Source of the DNA: Streptomyces coacervatus
GTDB lineage: Bacteria; Actinomycetota; Actinomycetes; Streptomycetales; Streptomycetaceae
Assembly (NCBI RefSeq): GCF_029223485.1
Contig: NZ_JARHTP010000006.1
Coordinates: forward strand, 310,001 to 374,000
Length of the DNA: 64,000 nt
Direction: 5' to 3'
How positions within the stretch are numbered: the stretch's first letter is position 1; each line of letters starts with the position of its first letter. Both the position numbers and the translations under genes were made by a program. Below the pieces are notes generated by a model that saw only the letters and a program-made list of their open reading frames with translations, made no database searches and was not told where the DNA came from. This document shows, in pieces, positions 17,138-25,397 of the stretch.

Positions 17138-17259
17138 ACGCACGACGTCGGCGTACTGCTGCTGGCCAACCTGCTCGCCGGCGTCTTCGGCGTGGGCGCA
17201 CCGACCGCGCTCCTCGGGCCGTTTCCGGCGCGCACTACAACCCTGCCGTCAGCTTCGTG
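17138..17259 (+). pseudogene. Aquaporin (MIP family) gene fragment, frameshifted
   Basis: One frame reads THDVGVLLLANLLAGVFGVG and a second then reads VSGAHYNPAVSF, the MIP signature with its first NPA box. In intact actinobacterial aquaporins these two segments are contiguous, so a frameshift lies near 17215. The rest of the gene is missing on both sides. It is a decayed remnant within the island. Confidence 0.65.
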
Positions 17260-17276
17260 AGCGATAGGCGTCGGCG

Positions 17277-18242
17277 TTACGCGGTGTCGGGGTTGACCAG
17301 GACGATCTTGCCGAAGTGGTGGGCGTCCAGGATCCGGTGGGCCTCGGCAGCCTCGGTCATGGGCAGGGTGCGGTCGATGACCGGATGTACGGATCCGTTC
17401 TCGATCAGTGGCCACACGTGCTCCTGGACCTCGGCCACGATGGCTGCCTTCTGCCCGGTCGGGCGGGAGCGCAGGGTGGTCCCGTGTACGGACGCGCGCT
17501 TGAAGAGGAGTTCGGCGAGGTTGAGTTCGCCCTCCAGGCCGTTCTGCAGACCGATGACGACCAGTCGCCCGTCCGGGGCCAGTGAGTGCACGTTGCGCTG
17601 GAGGTAGTGGCCGCCGATGACGTCGAGGATCATGTCGTACGGGCCGTGCTCGGCGAAGTCCTCGGTGCGGTAGTTGATCGCGAGGTCGGCGCCGAGGTCT
17701 CGTACCCTGGCGGCCTGCTCGCGGCCGCCGACAGTGGTGACGACGCGGGCGCCGCGGGCCTTGGCGAGCTGGATGGCCATCGTGCCGATGCCGCCGGCTC
17801 CGCCGTGCATGAGGAAGGTTTCGCCCGCCTCCAGAGCGCCGGTCATGAAGACGTTCGACCACACCGTGGCGGCGGCTTCCGGCAGGGCCGCCGCTTCGAG
17901 AAGGCTGATGCCCTTGGGCACCGTGAGCAGCTGGCCGGCCGGGACGGCGACCTTCTGCGCGTACCCGCCCCCGGCAAGCAACGCGCATACTTCGTCGCCC
18001 GGTTGCCACTGGGTCACTCCTTCGCCGACGGCGCTGATCCGGCCCGAGACCTCCAGTCCCGGGTAGGGCGATGCTCCCGGCGGGACCGGGTACAACCCCA
18101 TCCGCTGGGCGACATCTGCTCGGTTGACCGCGCCGGCCACCACGTCGACGATCACCTCGCCCGCGGCGGGGGACGGGTCCTCGACCACGGTCCACTCCAG
18201 GACCTCCGGCCCTCCGGGTTCCTTGATCGATATTGCTTTCAC
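17277..18242 (-). CDS. Zinc-independent quinone oxidoreductase-like protein (MDR superfamily)
   Basis: The 321-residue product has the GroES-like N-terminal domain of MDR enzymes (GAVNRADVAQR, PGLEVSG) and the NADPH-binding motif GGAGGIGTMAIQLAK. It lacks the zinc-ligand pattern of alcohol dehydrogenases, as expected for QOR or enoyl reductase members. These enzymes reduce quinones or activated alkenes with NADPH in the cytoplasm. I chose the GTG at 18242 because AGAAGGAGAGAC precedes it and the protein then starts at the family position (KAISIKEPGG). Its stop lies 17 nt from the aquaporin remnant. With the two DJ-1-like genes next to it, it suggests an electrophile or redox-stress group. Confidence 0.92.
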   Translation of the reverse strand: MKAISIKEPGGPEVLEWTVVEDPSPAAGEVIVDVVAGAVNRADVAQRMGLYPVPPGASPYPGLEVSGRISAVGEGVTQWQPGDEVCALLAGGGYAQKVAVPAGQLLTVPKGISLLEAAALPEAAATVWSNVFMTGALEAGETFLMHGGAGGIGTMAIQLAKARGARVVTTVGGREQAARVRDLGADLAINYRTEDFAEHGPYDMILDVIGGHYLQRNVHSLAPDGRLVVIGLQNGLEGELNLAELLFKRASVHGTTLRSRPTGQKAAIVAEVQEHVWPLIENGSVHPVIDRTLPMTEAAEAHRILDAHHFGKIVLVNPDTA

Positions 18243-18438
18243 GTCTCTCCTTCTCGGGCACCTGACGGGCGGCGGTGTGTGCGCCTGCCAGCAGTGCCGA
18301 CCGCATGCACGCACGCCGGAGTCGCGACATCACCGGCCTGCTTGAGCCCGGGAAAGCGCGTAGACCGGGACGGGCACCAGCCGCCGCCGTACGGATGCGG
18401 ATGTTGGGTACGGGAACAGGTGCGGGTGCGCTACTACG

Positions 18439-19134
18439 TCACGTCAGCTTCTTGAGCATTTCGGCCGCAGCCGGTCCGGCGGAGGCAGGGTTCTGACCGG
18501 TGACCAGGTTGCGGTCCACGACCACGTTCGGGGCCCACGGCTCGCCCTCCTGGTAGTCGACGCCGATTTCGACCAGGCGGTCCTGGAGCAGCCACTTGGC
18601 GCCCGCCGCGAGGCCCCCCTGGGTCTCCTCGGCGTTGCTGAAGCCTGTGAGCCGGTAGCCGGCGAAGGCGTTGGTGCCGTCGCCCTTGGTGGCCGCCAGT
18701 AGAGCGGCCGGGGCGTGGCAGACCACGCCGAGCGGCTTGCCCGAGGCGAGGGTGTCGATGAGGAGCCTGCCGGAGGTGGCGTCGACGGCCAGGTCCTCCA
18801 TGGGGCCGTGTCCGCCGGGGTAGAAGACGGCGGCATAGTCGTCGAGGTCGACGTCCTCCAGCCTGATGGGGTGCTGGATCTCGCTGATCGAGGCGAGAGC
18901 GTCCGCCATCTTCCTGGCGCCCTCCTCGCCGCCGTTGAACTGCGGTGCCAGGCTGCCCTGGTCCAGGGGCGGTACAACGCCGCCCGGGGTGGCGACGACG
19001 ATCTCGTGGCCGGCGGCAGTGAACGCCTGGTACGGGGTGACGGCTTCCTCGGCCCAGAAGCCGGTCGGGTGCTTGGTGCCGTCCGCCAGCGTCCAGTGGT
19101 CGGCGCCGGTCATCACAAAAAGGATCTTCGACAT
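18439..19134 (-). CDS. DJ-1/PfpI family protein, Hsp31-like
   Basis: The 231-residue product has the glutamine amidotransferase-like fold with the nucleophile elbow VVCHAPAALL (Cys139), the N-terminal Glu of WAEE, and YPGGHGPMEDL. The size and GFWAEE motif match the Hsp31/glyoxalase III branch, which handles methylglyoxal or acts as a chaperone or deglycase. It is read in the same direction as its distant paralog at 19205 (70-nt gap) and the reductase at 17277. All three may be controlled by the divergent LysR gene. Confidence 0.9.
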   Translation of the reverse strand: MSKILFVMTGADHWTLADGTKHPTGFWAEEAVTPYQAFTAAGHEIVVATPGGVVPPLDQGSLAPQFNGGEEGARKMADALASISEIQHPIRLEDVDLDDYAAVFYPGGHGPMEDLAVDATSGRLLIDTLASGKPLGVVCHAPAALLAATKGDGTNAFAGYRLTGFSNAEETQGGLAAGAKWLLQDRLVEIGVDYQEGEPWAPNVVVDRNLVTGQNPASAGPAAAEMLKKLT

Positions 19135-19204
19135 GGTGCGGTCTCCTAGAGCCGGGATATCGGTCGGCGCCCGGCAGATGCGGGCGCCCAGGTCTCCGTA
19201 CTGG

Positions 19205-19903
19205 TTACTCGGTCTCAGCCAAGGCAGCGAGAATCAGGTCGCTGACGGCCTTGGTGGACACCGGGTTCTGGCCCGTGATCAGGCGGCCGTCCCGCACGGC
19301 ATGGGGCGTCATCGGGACAGTGCCTCGCACGTACTTGGCTCCCTTCGCGCGCAATTCGTCCTCCAGGAGGAACGGCACCCTGCTCTTCACACCGGCCAGT
19401 CGTTCCTCGACGGTCGCGAAGCCGGTCACAGTGCGGTTCTGTACAAGCGGGTTCCCGTCGCCGTCGCGGAGGTTGATCAGGGCGCAGGCGCCGTGGCAGA
19501 CCGAGGAGACGATGCCGCCGCCGGCGTAGATGGCATCGGCCGTTCGCTGCACATCAGCGCTGTCGGGGAAGTCCCACATCGTGCCGTGGCCACCCGTGAA
19601 GAAGATCGTGGAGTAGTCGTCCGGATCCGTGTCGCCGACAGAAGCGGTGGCCTGCAGAGCGTCCATGAAGGCCGGGTCGTCGAGATATCCGCGGACCGTC
19701 CGGTCGACGAACAGGCGGCCGAGGCTTCGAGGGTCGAGCGGCGCCTCGCCGCCCGCCGGGCTCACCACATCCACCGTGTGGCCGTCCTTCACCGCCTTGT
19801 CGTAGAAATGAACGAGTTCAGCCAGCCACAGGCCGGTCCGGTGCTCGCTCGCCCCGTAGGTGGCCTGATTGGTCACCACCGCCAGAATCTTTTTCCGTCT
19901 CAC
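19205..19903 (-). CDS. DJ-1/PfpI family protein
   Basis: The 232-residue product contains FFTGGHGTMWDF and the elbow SSVCHGACAL (Cys136), typical of the DJ-1/PfpI superfamily. I chose the GTG at 19903 because AAGGAG lies ten nt upstream; an ATG at 19936 precedes that ribosome site. It is only a distant relative of the neighbouring family member, so the pair is not a recent tandem duplication. Hydrolase, glyoxalase and chaperone functions are all possible. The LysR gene at 20133 is divergent, with 229 bp between the starts, and may regulate it. Confidence 0.87.
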   Translation of the reverse strand: MRRKKILAVVTNQATYGASEHRTGLWLAELVHFYDKAVKDGHTVDVVSPAGGEAPLDPRSLGRLFVDRTVRGYLDDPAFMDALQATASVGDTDPDDYSTIFFTGGHGTMWDFPDSADVQRTADAIYAGGGIVSSVCHGACALINLRDGDGNPLVQNRTVTGFATVEERLAGVKSRVPFLLEDELRAKGAKYVRGTVPMTPHAVRDGRLITGQNPVSTKAVSDLILAALAETE

Positions 19904-20132
19904 TTTTCCCACGTCTCCTTGGCCGGCCAACTGCACGTTCGGGGCCGAGTGCGGCCGAACAACACCGACGGTGGCGGTCTCTCAAGCCCAGTGCTCTTTG
20001 GTCTCGAAGCTAGAGCTGCTGAAGAATCCGCGCCAATGAAGCACCCGATACCAGCTATCGATGAGCCGATGCCTCGCTGCCCCTGGGGCAGGCAGTGTGT
20101 GACTGCCGCGCGTACCTCGTAGGCTCGGATCC

Positions 20133-21044
20133 GTGAGCGATCACGACACTCATGCGTCCGGTCCGCTGGACCTGAACCTGCTACGGACCTTCCTCGCGGT
20201 TCACCGCCTGGGCTCCTTCACCGCAGCTGCACGTCGGCTGAGCCTGTCGCAGTCCACCGTCACCACGCAGATCCGGGCGCTGGAGAACCGCCTGGGCCGC
20301 GAGCTGTTCGAACGCCGGGCGCAAGGCGTCACCCCGCTGCCCCACGCGAACGAACTCGCCACCCGGCTGTCCGCCCCTCTCGACCAGTTGGCCGTCATCG
20401 CCGACGAGGAGCCGAGCAGCACCGTGCCACCGGTGCATCTGGCGGGGCCCGCGGAGTTCATGAGCGTGGCCGGCCTGAAGGTGCTGGCCCCGCTGGTCGC
20501 GCAAGGCGTCCGGCTGCGGGTGGCCATCGGGCTGGCCGAACCGCTGCTCGAAGAACTGCGCGCTGGACACCACGACCTCGTCGTCGCCACGCGACGGCCC
20601 CGCGGCCGGATGCTGCAGGCCGAACTCCTCGCCGACGAGGAATTCGTCCTGGTCGGCGCCCCCGTATGGGCCGAGCGGCTCAAGGGGCAGGAGCTGCCCG
20701 CTGCCCTGGAGGGCCTCCCACTGATCGCCTACGCCGAGGACCTGCCCATCGCCCGCCGCTACTGGCGCCACGTCTTCGACCGCCGTCTGCACGCCCAGGC
20801 CGCGATCACGGTCCCTGACCTGCGCAGCGTCCTCACCGCCCTCACTGTCGGCGCCGGCTGGAGCGTCCTGCCCAGCTACCTGTGCCGCACCGAACTCGCC
20901 TCCGGCGCCCTCCAACTGCTGCACCAACCGGAGGACCCGCCGATCAACACCGCTTACCTCGTCCAACGCCCGGGCAGCTCCACCAACCCGCACGTGACAC
21001 TCGTCCGCGAGCATCTCCTGTCTGCCGCGAAGGGAACCTGGTGA
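20133..21044 (+). CDS. LysR family transcriptional regulator
   Basis: The 303-residue protein has an N-terminal winged HTH (about residues 14-72: LLRTFLAVHRLGSFTAAARR, SQSTVTTQIRALE) and a C-terminal inducer-binding domain. The start is a GTG. LysR regulators typically control a divergently read neighbour, here the DJ-1/PfpI gene, and sense a small ligand. The gene is followed by the second tRNA-derived repeat, so it is the last gene of the first island segment. Confidence 0.93.
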   Translation: MSDHDTHASGPLDLNLLRTFLAVHRLGSFTAAARRLSLSQSTVTTQIRALENRLGRELFERRAQGVTPLPHANELATRLSAPLDQLAVIADEEPSSTVPPVHLAGPAEFMSVAGLKVLAPLVAQGVRLRVAIGLAEPLLEELRAGHHDLVVATRRPRGRMLQAELLADEEFVLVGAPVWAERLKGQELPAALEGLPLIAYAEDLPIARRYWRHVFDRRLHAQAAITVPDLRSVLTALTVGAGWSVLPSYLCRTELASGALQLLHQPEDPPINTAYLVQRPGSSTNPHVTLVREHLLSAAKGTW

Positions 21045-21185
21045 TCGGCCCAGCGGTCGGCCCGCCGGCCGCCGCCCAAGCAGCCACCCGGCCAGAACGG
21101 ATGCAGCACCCATGAGGCCGGGAAACCCCGTGAACACGCGAGAACTACGGAGGGGTGTTTTCCCAGGCCAGGCACCCTGTAGTCA

Positions 21186-21220
21186 ACGTTTCCGCAGGTC
21201 ATAGCCCCACCCGGGGAAAA
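21186..21220. repeat. Imperfect direct repeat, partner of 17029-17064
   Basis: It includes GCAGGTCATAGCCC and abuts the att-like copy at 21221. It is probably the element-specific flank of an attachment site. Confidence 0.7.
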
Positions 21221-21262
21221 CTCCTAAAGCGGGTGTCGCAGGTTCGAATCCTGCCGGGGGCA
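21221..21262. repeat. att-like direct repeat, copy 2 (3' end of tRNA-Arg)
   Basis: The 42 nt are identical to the tRNA 3' end at 16783-16824. The 5' half of the tRNA is absent, so it is a tRNA fragment and not a gene. It marks the right end of the first integrated segment. Confidence 0.9.
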
Positions 21263-21290
21263 CCACCTGCACCGCAGGTAAGGGAGTTCC

Positions 21291-21321
21291 AGGCCCCCCG
21301 TTCCATTCGAACGGGGGGCCT
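21291..21321 (+). terminator. Terminator hairpin after att copy 2
   Basis: The arms AGGCCCCCCGTT (21291-21302) and AACGGGGGGCCT (21310-21321) form a 12-bp stem. Its position relative to the repeat mimics the terminator after the real tRNA. Confidence 0.8.
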
Positions 21322-21513
21322 TCCTCGCGTCTGGAGTCCACTTCCCCTGGCGACGAGTCCACCGCGCCGGTTCCTCACTCGCCGTGGGATCGCTGGTCGG
21401 ATGCCGGCCGACGGGGAGGTGGCGTGAGCGAGATCAGCGTGCCGGACGGATGGCAGACAGTACCCTGAATCCAGCGGGATCGGGCCCGCAGCCCAGTGTC
21501 CGGGAGGTGCTTC

Positions 21514-22080
21514 ATGACGGCCGAGATGGTGGCCCCGGCGTGGATGCATGAGCAGATCACGGCGGAGGAGTACGAGTCCTGGTCCGAGGAGCAGTGCGCC
21601 GGTATCGAGATCGTGGACGGGATGGTCGTCGTGAGTCCGAGCGCGTCCAAGCGGCACAACCGGCTGGCCCGGATTCTGGCGAACGCCCTGGACGCCGCCG
21701 CGGGCGCGGAGTGGAACGCCGACACGGACTTCGACGTCCGACTTCAGGACGTCCCGCTCACCAATCGGCGACCGGACGTCGTCGTGTACCGCGCAGACAC
21801 GATCGATATCACCCCCACCCGCCCTGAGCACGTGCTGCTGGTCGCGGAGGTGGTGTCACCAGGCTCGGAGACCACCGACCGGATCGTGAAGGTCGACCAG
21901 TACGCCAAGGCAGGCATCGGCTTCTACTGGCGGATCGAACAGGCCGCGACAGGCGTTCCTCTCGTGTACACCTACGTTCTCGACCCCGCGACGAAGACCT
22001 ACCGGGACGGAGACGTGTTCACCGGCGTCCTCAAGGTAGCGGCCCCCTTCCCGGTGGAGATCGACCTCGGCCAGATCTGA
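21514..22080 (+). CDS. Uma2 family protein (PD-(D/E)XK nuclease-like fold)
   Basis: The 188-residue product shows the Uma2/DUF820 pattern: ITAEEYESW near the start, a central GMVVVSPSASKRHNRLA, the RRPDVVVY aspartate, LLVAEVVSPGSE and KVDQYAKAGIGFYWRI. The fold is related to restriction-type nucleases, but the cellular role is not established. The ATG at 21514 follows CGGGAGG. It is the only intact gene between att copies 2 and 3. Uma2 genes are very abundant in Streptomyces. Confidence 0.9.
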   Translation: MTAEMVAPAWMHEQITAEEYESWSEEQCAGIEIVDGMVVVSPSASKRHNRLARILANALDAAAGAEWNADTDFDVRLQDVPLTNRRPDVVVYRADTIDITPTRPEHVLLVAEVVSPGSETTDRIVKVDQYAKAGIGFYWRIEQAATGVPLVYTYVLDPATKTYRDGDVFTGVLKVAAPFPVEIDLGQI

Positions 22081-22242
22081 CCACGCACTGCTCAGCAGGC
22101 GCCAGCGCGTGAGCGATGCGTGAGCGGACGGCCCGATAGCGGGCGGCATGAGCCGGATCAAGTGACTCGCCGTGCGGTTCTGACCAGGGAAAACAGCATC
22201 GCGCGGCAGCGCCTGGTACCACCCGGCAAGGATCCGACCCCA

Positions 22243-22284
22243 CTCCTAAAGCGGGTGTCGCAGGTTCGAATCCTGCCGGGGGCA
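22243..22284. repeat. att-like direct repeat, copy 3 (3' end of tRNA-Arg)
   Basis: This is a third identical 42-nt copy of the tRNA-Arg 3' end, followed by CAG as in copy 1. It marks the right end of the second segment or the left end of a further, mostly lost element. Confidence 0.9.
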
Positions 22285-22292
22285 CAGTGTCT

Positions 22293-22331
22293 GACCAGCG
22301 CGTTTACCTCTCTGAGGTAAACGCGCTGGTC
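22293..22331 (+). terminator. Terminator hairpin after att copy 3
   Basis: A 17-bp perfect stem (22293-22309 with 22315-22331) closes a 5-nt loop, again placed just after a tRNA 3' end. It may be the original chromosomal terminator of the tRNA gene. Confidence 0.85.
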
Positions 22332-22371
22332 GTCGTAGCCATGGCATTAACCATGAATAGGTTCCAGAATC

Positions 22372-22524
22372 ATGGCGAAAACCAAGAGCAAGCGACGTCA
22401 GCGTGGCAGCATCCGCCCGACGGGGCGGCTTCCAGAACGGGTCCGCGCCGGGCGTGACCCGCTCGCGAAGAAGGACATCTACCTCTACGAGCAGGCCGAC
22501 GCGGAGGTCGAGGCCGGGAATTAA
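22372..22524 (+). pseudogene. Truncated integrase-like N-terminus
   Basis: A 50-codon frame starts MAKTKSKRRQRGSI and continues LPERVRAGRDPLAKKDIY. This resembles the N-terminal segment of actinobacterial tyrosine integrases (a basic start, RGSI, then V-x-AG-x-DP-x-T/A-K/R). It then stops, without the core-binding or catalytic domains. Its position 88 nt from an att copy supports the assignment. A genuine small protein cannot be excluded. Confidence 0.5.
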
Positions 22525-22850
22525 CAGAAGGACCCACAGGCCCCGCGGTCGTAGAGGTGCGTCATGCTGCCCAAGCCGTTGTGGCTGCTCTTGTAGTCCG
22601 GCGGTATGGAGGCGTCGTACTCGAGGTCATGGTTCCACGTGATCTCTATGACGTGGGTGGTCTTGCAGGTGTTGTGGAAGTACACAGTCGTGCTGTCCCA
22701 CCCGTCTGCCCATGACCAGTTGAAGCAGCCTGTCGTGCCGGTGTGCTTACTCATGGGCTGCATCTCTGCCGCGGATGCCGGACCCGCAGTCACCGTGACT
22801 GCAAGCAGCGCGGCGGCGCTTGCCAGCACAGCACGAAGCTTCCCATTCAT
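22521..22850 (-). CDS. Small secreted protein, unknown function
   Basis: The 109-residue product begins with a Sec signal peptide (basic start, Ala/Leu-rich core, cleavage likely after ASA near residue 27). The mature part of about 82 residues has four cysteines, enough for two disulfides, and many Trp, Tyr and His residues. I chose the ATG at 22850 because it gives a standard signal peptide; the frame opens at 22886. No family is recognised. Its stop overlaps the end of the integrase-like remnant on the other strand. Confidence 0.65.
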   Translation of the reverse strand: MNGKLRAVLASAAALLAVTVTAGPASAAEMQPMSKHTGTTGCFNWSWADGWDSTTVYFHNTCKTTHVIEITWNHDLEYDASIPPDYKSSHNGLGSMTHLYDRGACGSFC

Positions 22851-23201
22851 GAAGATGAACCCCCTGGGCGGGCGGAGCCATGTCATAACCCGGCTCCGCG
22901 TCGGCTATTGAGAAGAGGGGATGGTGCAGATTAAGCCGTCCAGCAACCTGACAGGCCCGAGTCCCATTCCCCCCGCTGGTCACCGTTTCGAACCTGTCGA
23001 CAGGGGGGTCAGCCCTGCACGATCAGCGTCGCTATCCGGTCACCGCCTGCACTATCCCCACGAAGTCGTGTCCCCGTCAATGACTTGATCAAGGCTTGAC
23101 CAGGGCGTTCAATGGGAGTTGCTCCCGGTTGCCGGCGACGGTGCGGCGGCTGGTCACTGAAGGCAGACGGCACGTCTACGTCCTCCCAGACCGGCGGAGG
23201 G
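22851..23201. other. Intergenic region with imperfect tandem repeat
   Basis: No convincing gene is present. An imperfect duplication spans about 23153-23232 across the kinase 3' end. In the minus frame that does not encode the kinase it reads EDDDVPSALGDPPP then EDVDVPSAFSDQPP. Confidence 0.5.
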
Positions 23202-24653
23202 TCACCGAGGGCCGAAGGCACGTCGTCGTCCTCTATCTCCGGCCCGGTGCCGCACGAATTCGACCGCCTCCCACGACACGGCGGCAACGGCGACCAACGC
23301 CAGGAGCAGATAGAAGACGAAGAGTTTGTGCAGGTCGTCGAGGAAGTACCAGATCGATGCGGTGGCAGTGAACCAGAAGGCGACCAGTGAGCCGGCGCCG
23401 CGCTCCCGGCTGCGTGCCGCGCTGATGAGGCAGCAGGCGGCGGCCAGTGCCAGCAGGGCGGCGATGGCGACGTACGAGTGGTGCCACCCGATGTAGGCGC
23501 GCCGCAGTTCGGAGTTGACCGCCAGGGCCTCGGCCACCGGTCCCCAACTCACCGCGCACGACAGGCGTGTGGACCACGGCAGCGTCACCAGGCCCACGGC
23601 GCCGGCCGCGATGGCGACCCAGCCGAAGTGAGCGGTGTCCACCAGTCGGCCACGTGCGCACAGCAGCGAGAGCAGGCATCCGAGCAGAGCCAGAGCGCTG
23701 TCGGCGGAGGGGCGCAGTGAGAAACGGAACCTGTCTCGGAGAGCGGTTCGGGCGTCGGATCGCGTCGCCGGGGGGCCGGGCGTGGGGGCCTGGACCGTCG
23801 GCATGGAGGCCTGGGTGAGGGCGTCGACGAGGGCTGCGCGCATCTGCCCGGCATCGGCGAACCGTTCCTTCGGGTCCTTGCCCAGGGCGCGCAGGATCAC
23901 CGCCTCCACCGCCGGCGGTATCTGCGGTCTCAGCAGGGAGACCGGCTCGGGTGCGGCGAACAGGTGCTGATGCATGACGGAGAAGGGCGATTCGCCACGG
24001 AACGGGGGCTGCCCGGTCAGCAGTTCGTGCAGCAGACAGCCCATCGCGTACAGATCGGCCCGATGGTCGATCTCCGATCCATTGATCTGCTCGGGGGAGA
24101 GGTAGGCGGGAGTGCCGATCGCCGCGCCGCTCCCGGTGATGCGGGTGGCGTTCTCGGTGAAGGCCTTGGCGATGCCGAAGTCGAGGACCTTCACGGTGTC
24201 AGGTCCCGTCAGCATGATGTTCGAGGGCTTGATGTCCCTGTGCACGATCCCGCACTCGTGGCTGTGCCGCAGCGCGTCCAGCACCGCGCATGCCGTGTTG
24301 ATGGCGTCGACGACGGGCAGTGGGCCGCCTTGCAGGACCTCGGCGAGCGTGGCGCCTTGCACGTACTCCATGACCAGGTACGGCCGCGGGCCATCCGGAT
24401 GCGGCTCCTCGCCGACGTCGTGGATGGTGGCCACCGCCGGATGGTTCAGCGCGGCAGCCGCGTGCGCCTCACGCCGGAAACGGGCTCGCGACTGCGGATC
24501 ATGGGCCAGCACCGACGAGAGCTGTTTCACCGCGACAGTGCGGCGCAGCCGACGATCCACCCCGCGATGGACCGTACCCATGCCACCTTGACCGAGCTTC
24601 TCGACCAGTTCGTACCGGTCGCCGAGGACCGTATCCTCCACCCGCGCCTCCAT
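23202..24653 (-). CDS. Membrane Ser/Thr protein kinase (PknB-type catalytic domain)
   Basis: The kinase domain covers about residues 13-270. It has the glycine loop LGQGGMG, catalytic Lys in VAVKQL, the HRD loop IVHRDIKPSN, DFG in VLDFGIAK and the APE-like LSPEQ. A Pro/Thr-rich linker follows, then a C-terminal part with about four hydrophobic segments (about 312-465), instead of the PASTA ectodomain of classical PknB. It should phosphorylate Ser/Thr of unknown substrates at the membrane. It lies between the island and the polyketide cluster, with no obvious operon partner. The last residues overlap an imperfect repeat and may reflect a frameshift. Confidence 0.95.
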   Translation of the reverse strand: MEARVEDTVLGDRYELVEKLGQGGMGTVHRGVDRRLRRTVAVKQLSSVLAHDPQSRARFRREAHAAAALNHPAVATIHDVGEEPHPDGPRPYLVMEYVQGATLAEVLQGGPLPVVDAINTACAVLDALRHSHECGIVHRDIKPSNIMLTGPDTVKVLDFGIAKAFTENATRITGSGAAIGTPAYLSPEQINGSEIDHRADLYAMGCLLHELLTGQPPFRGESPFSVMHQHLFAAPEPVSLLRPQIPPAVEAVILRALGKDPKERFADAGQMRAALVDALTQASMPTVQAPTPGPPATRSDARTALRDRFRFSLRPSADSALALLGCLLSLLCARGRLVDTAHFGWVAIAAGAVGLVTLPWSTRLSCAVSWGPVAEALAVNSELRRAYIGWHHSYVAIAALLALAAACCLISAARSRERGAGSLVAFWFTATASIWYFLDDLHKLFVFYLLLALVAVAAVSWEAVEFVRHRAGDRGRRRAFGPR

Positions 24654-24811
24654 CCCCTGAATCAGAACCCCGGCGCAGCTTACGGTGCGGCCTCGACGGG
24701 CCGATCGCCACCGCTGCAGCCCGGCGGGCCATGGACGGTCGGGCGCCGGTGTTTCTCCCCCGGTGAGGGATCCTCCTCGGCCTCGGGCAGTTGTCCGGGG
24801 GGAGGGCGGTT

Positions 24812-25387
24812 TCAGGCCCCCACGACCGGCAGGATCACATCATCGACCAGCCCCCGCAGTTCCCGTTCCGCAAGGGGCCCCGCGCCGAACCTGGGTCGGT
24901 ACAGCAGCAGCGCCAGTACGGCCTCGACGGCCATGTCGGCCATCGTGTCCGTGTGGGCGGTGGTGTGGCCGGAGCGGCGGACGATCATGCGGGCGCATCG
25001 CTTGGCCGGCTCCGCGACGGTGGTCGTGAAGAGACGGGCGAACGGGCTGAGGGACACGGCGTCGCATCCTTCGAGTACGGCGCGGAGCGCGATTCCGTAC
25101 GGCGAGGTCATGAGTCTGTGCAAGGAGAGTGCGAGTACGAGGAGTTCGTCCCGCGCGGTGCCGAGTTCGGGGCACTCGATCCGCTCCGGCAGTGCGTGGC
25201 GCAGCGCCGCGGCCACCAGGGATTCCTTGGACGGCCAGCGGCGGTAGATGGCGCTCTTGCCCGTCGCCGCGCCCGCGGCCACGCCCTCCATGGTCAGGTC
25301 CGCCCAGCCGACCCGGCTCAGCTCCGCGATCACCGCGTCCAGGATCGCGGACTCCAGCAGCGGACCGCGCCGACGGCGCGGGACCAC
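24812..25387 (-). CDS. TetR family transcriptional regulator
   Basis: The 191-residue product has a TetR HTH near residues 10-55 (ILDAVIAELSRVGWADLTME, GKSAIYRRWPSKESLV) and a TetR_C-like ligand domain. I chose the GTG at 25387 because TGAGGCG lies upstream and this avoids a 68-nt overlap with the preceding gene; an ATG at 25465 would add 26 residues of low complexity. It follows the phosphopantetheinyl transferase gene and is probably co-transcribed. A role in cluster regulation or export control is inferred. Confidence 0.9.
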   Translation of the reverse strand: MVPRRRRGPLLESAILDAVIAELSRVGWADLTMEGVAAGAATGKSAIYRRWPSKESLVAAALRHALPERIECPELGTARDELLVLALSLHRLMTSPYGIALRAVLEGCDAVSLSPFARLFTTTVAEPAKRCARMIVRRSGHTTAHTDTMADMAVEAVLALLLYRPRFGAGPLAERELRGLVDDVILPVVGA

Positions 25388-25397
25388 GGCGTCCGCC

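Noticed and set aside
21221..22284. Additional tRNA genes at the second and third repeat
   Set aside because: Only the 3' 42 nt are present; the acceptor 5' strand and D-arm are absent, so neither can form a tRNA.
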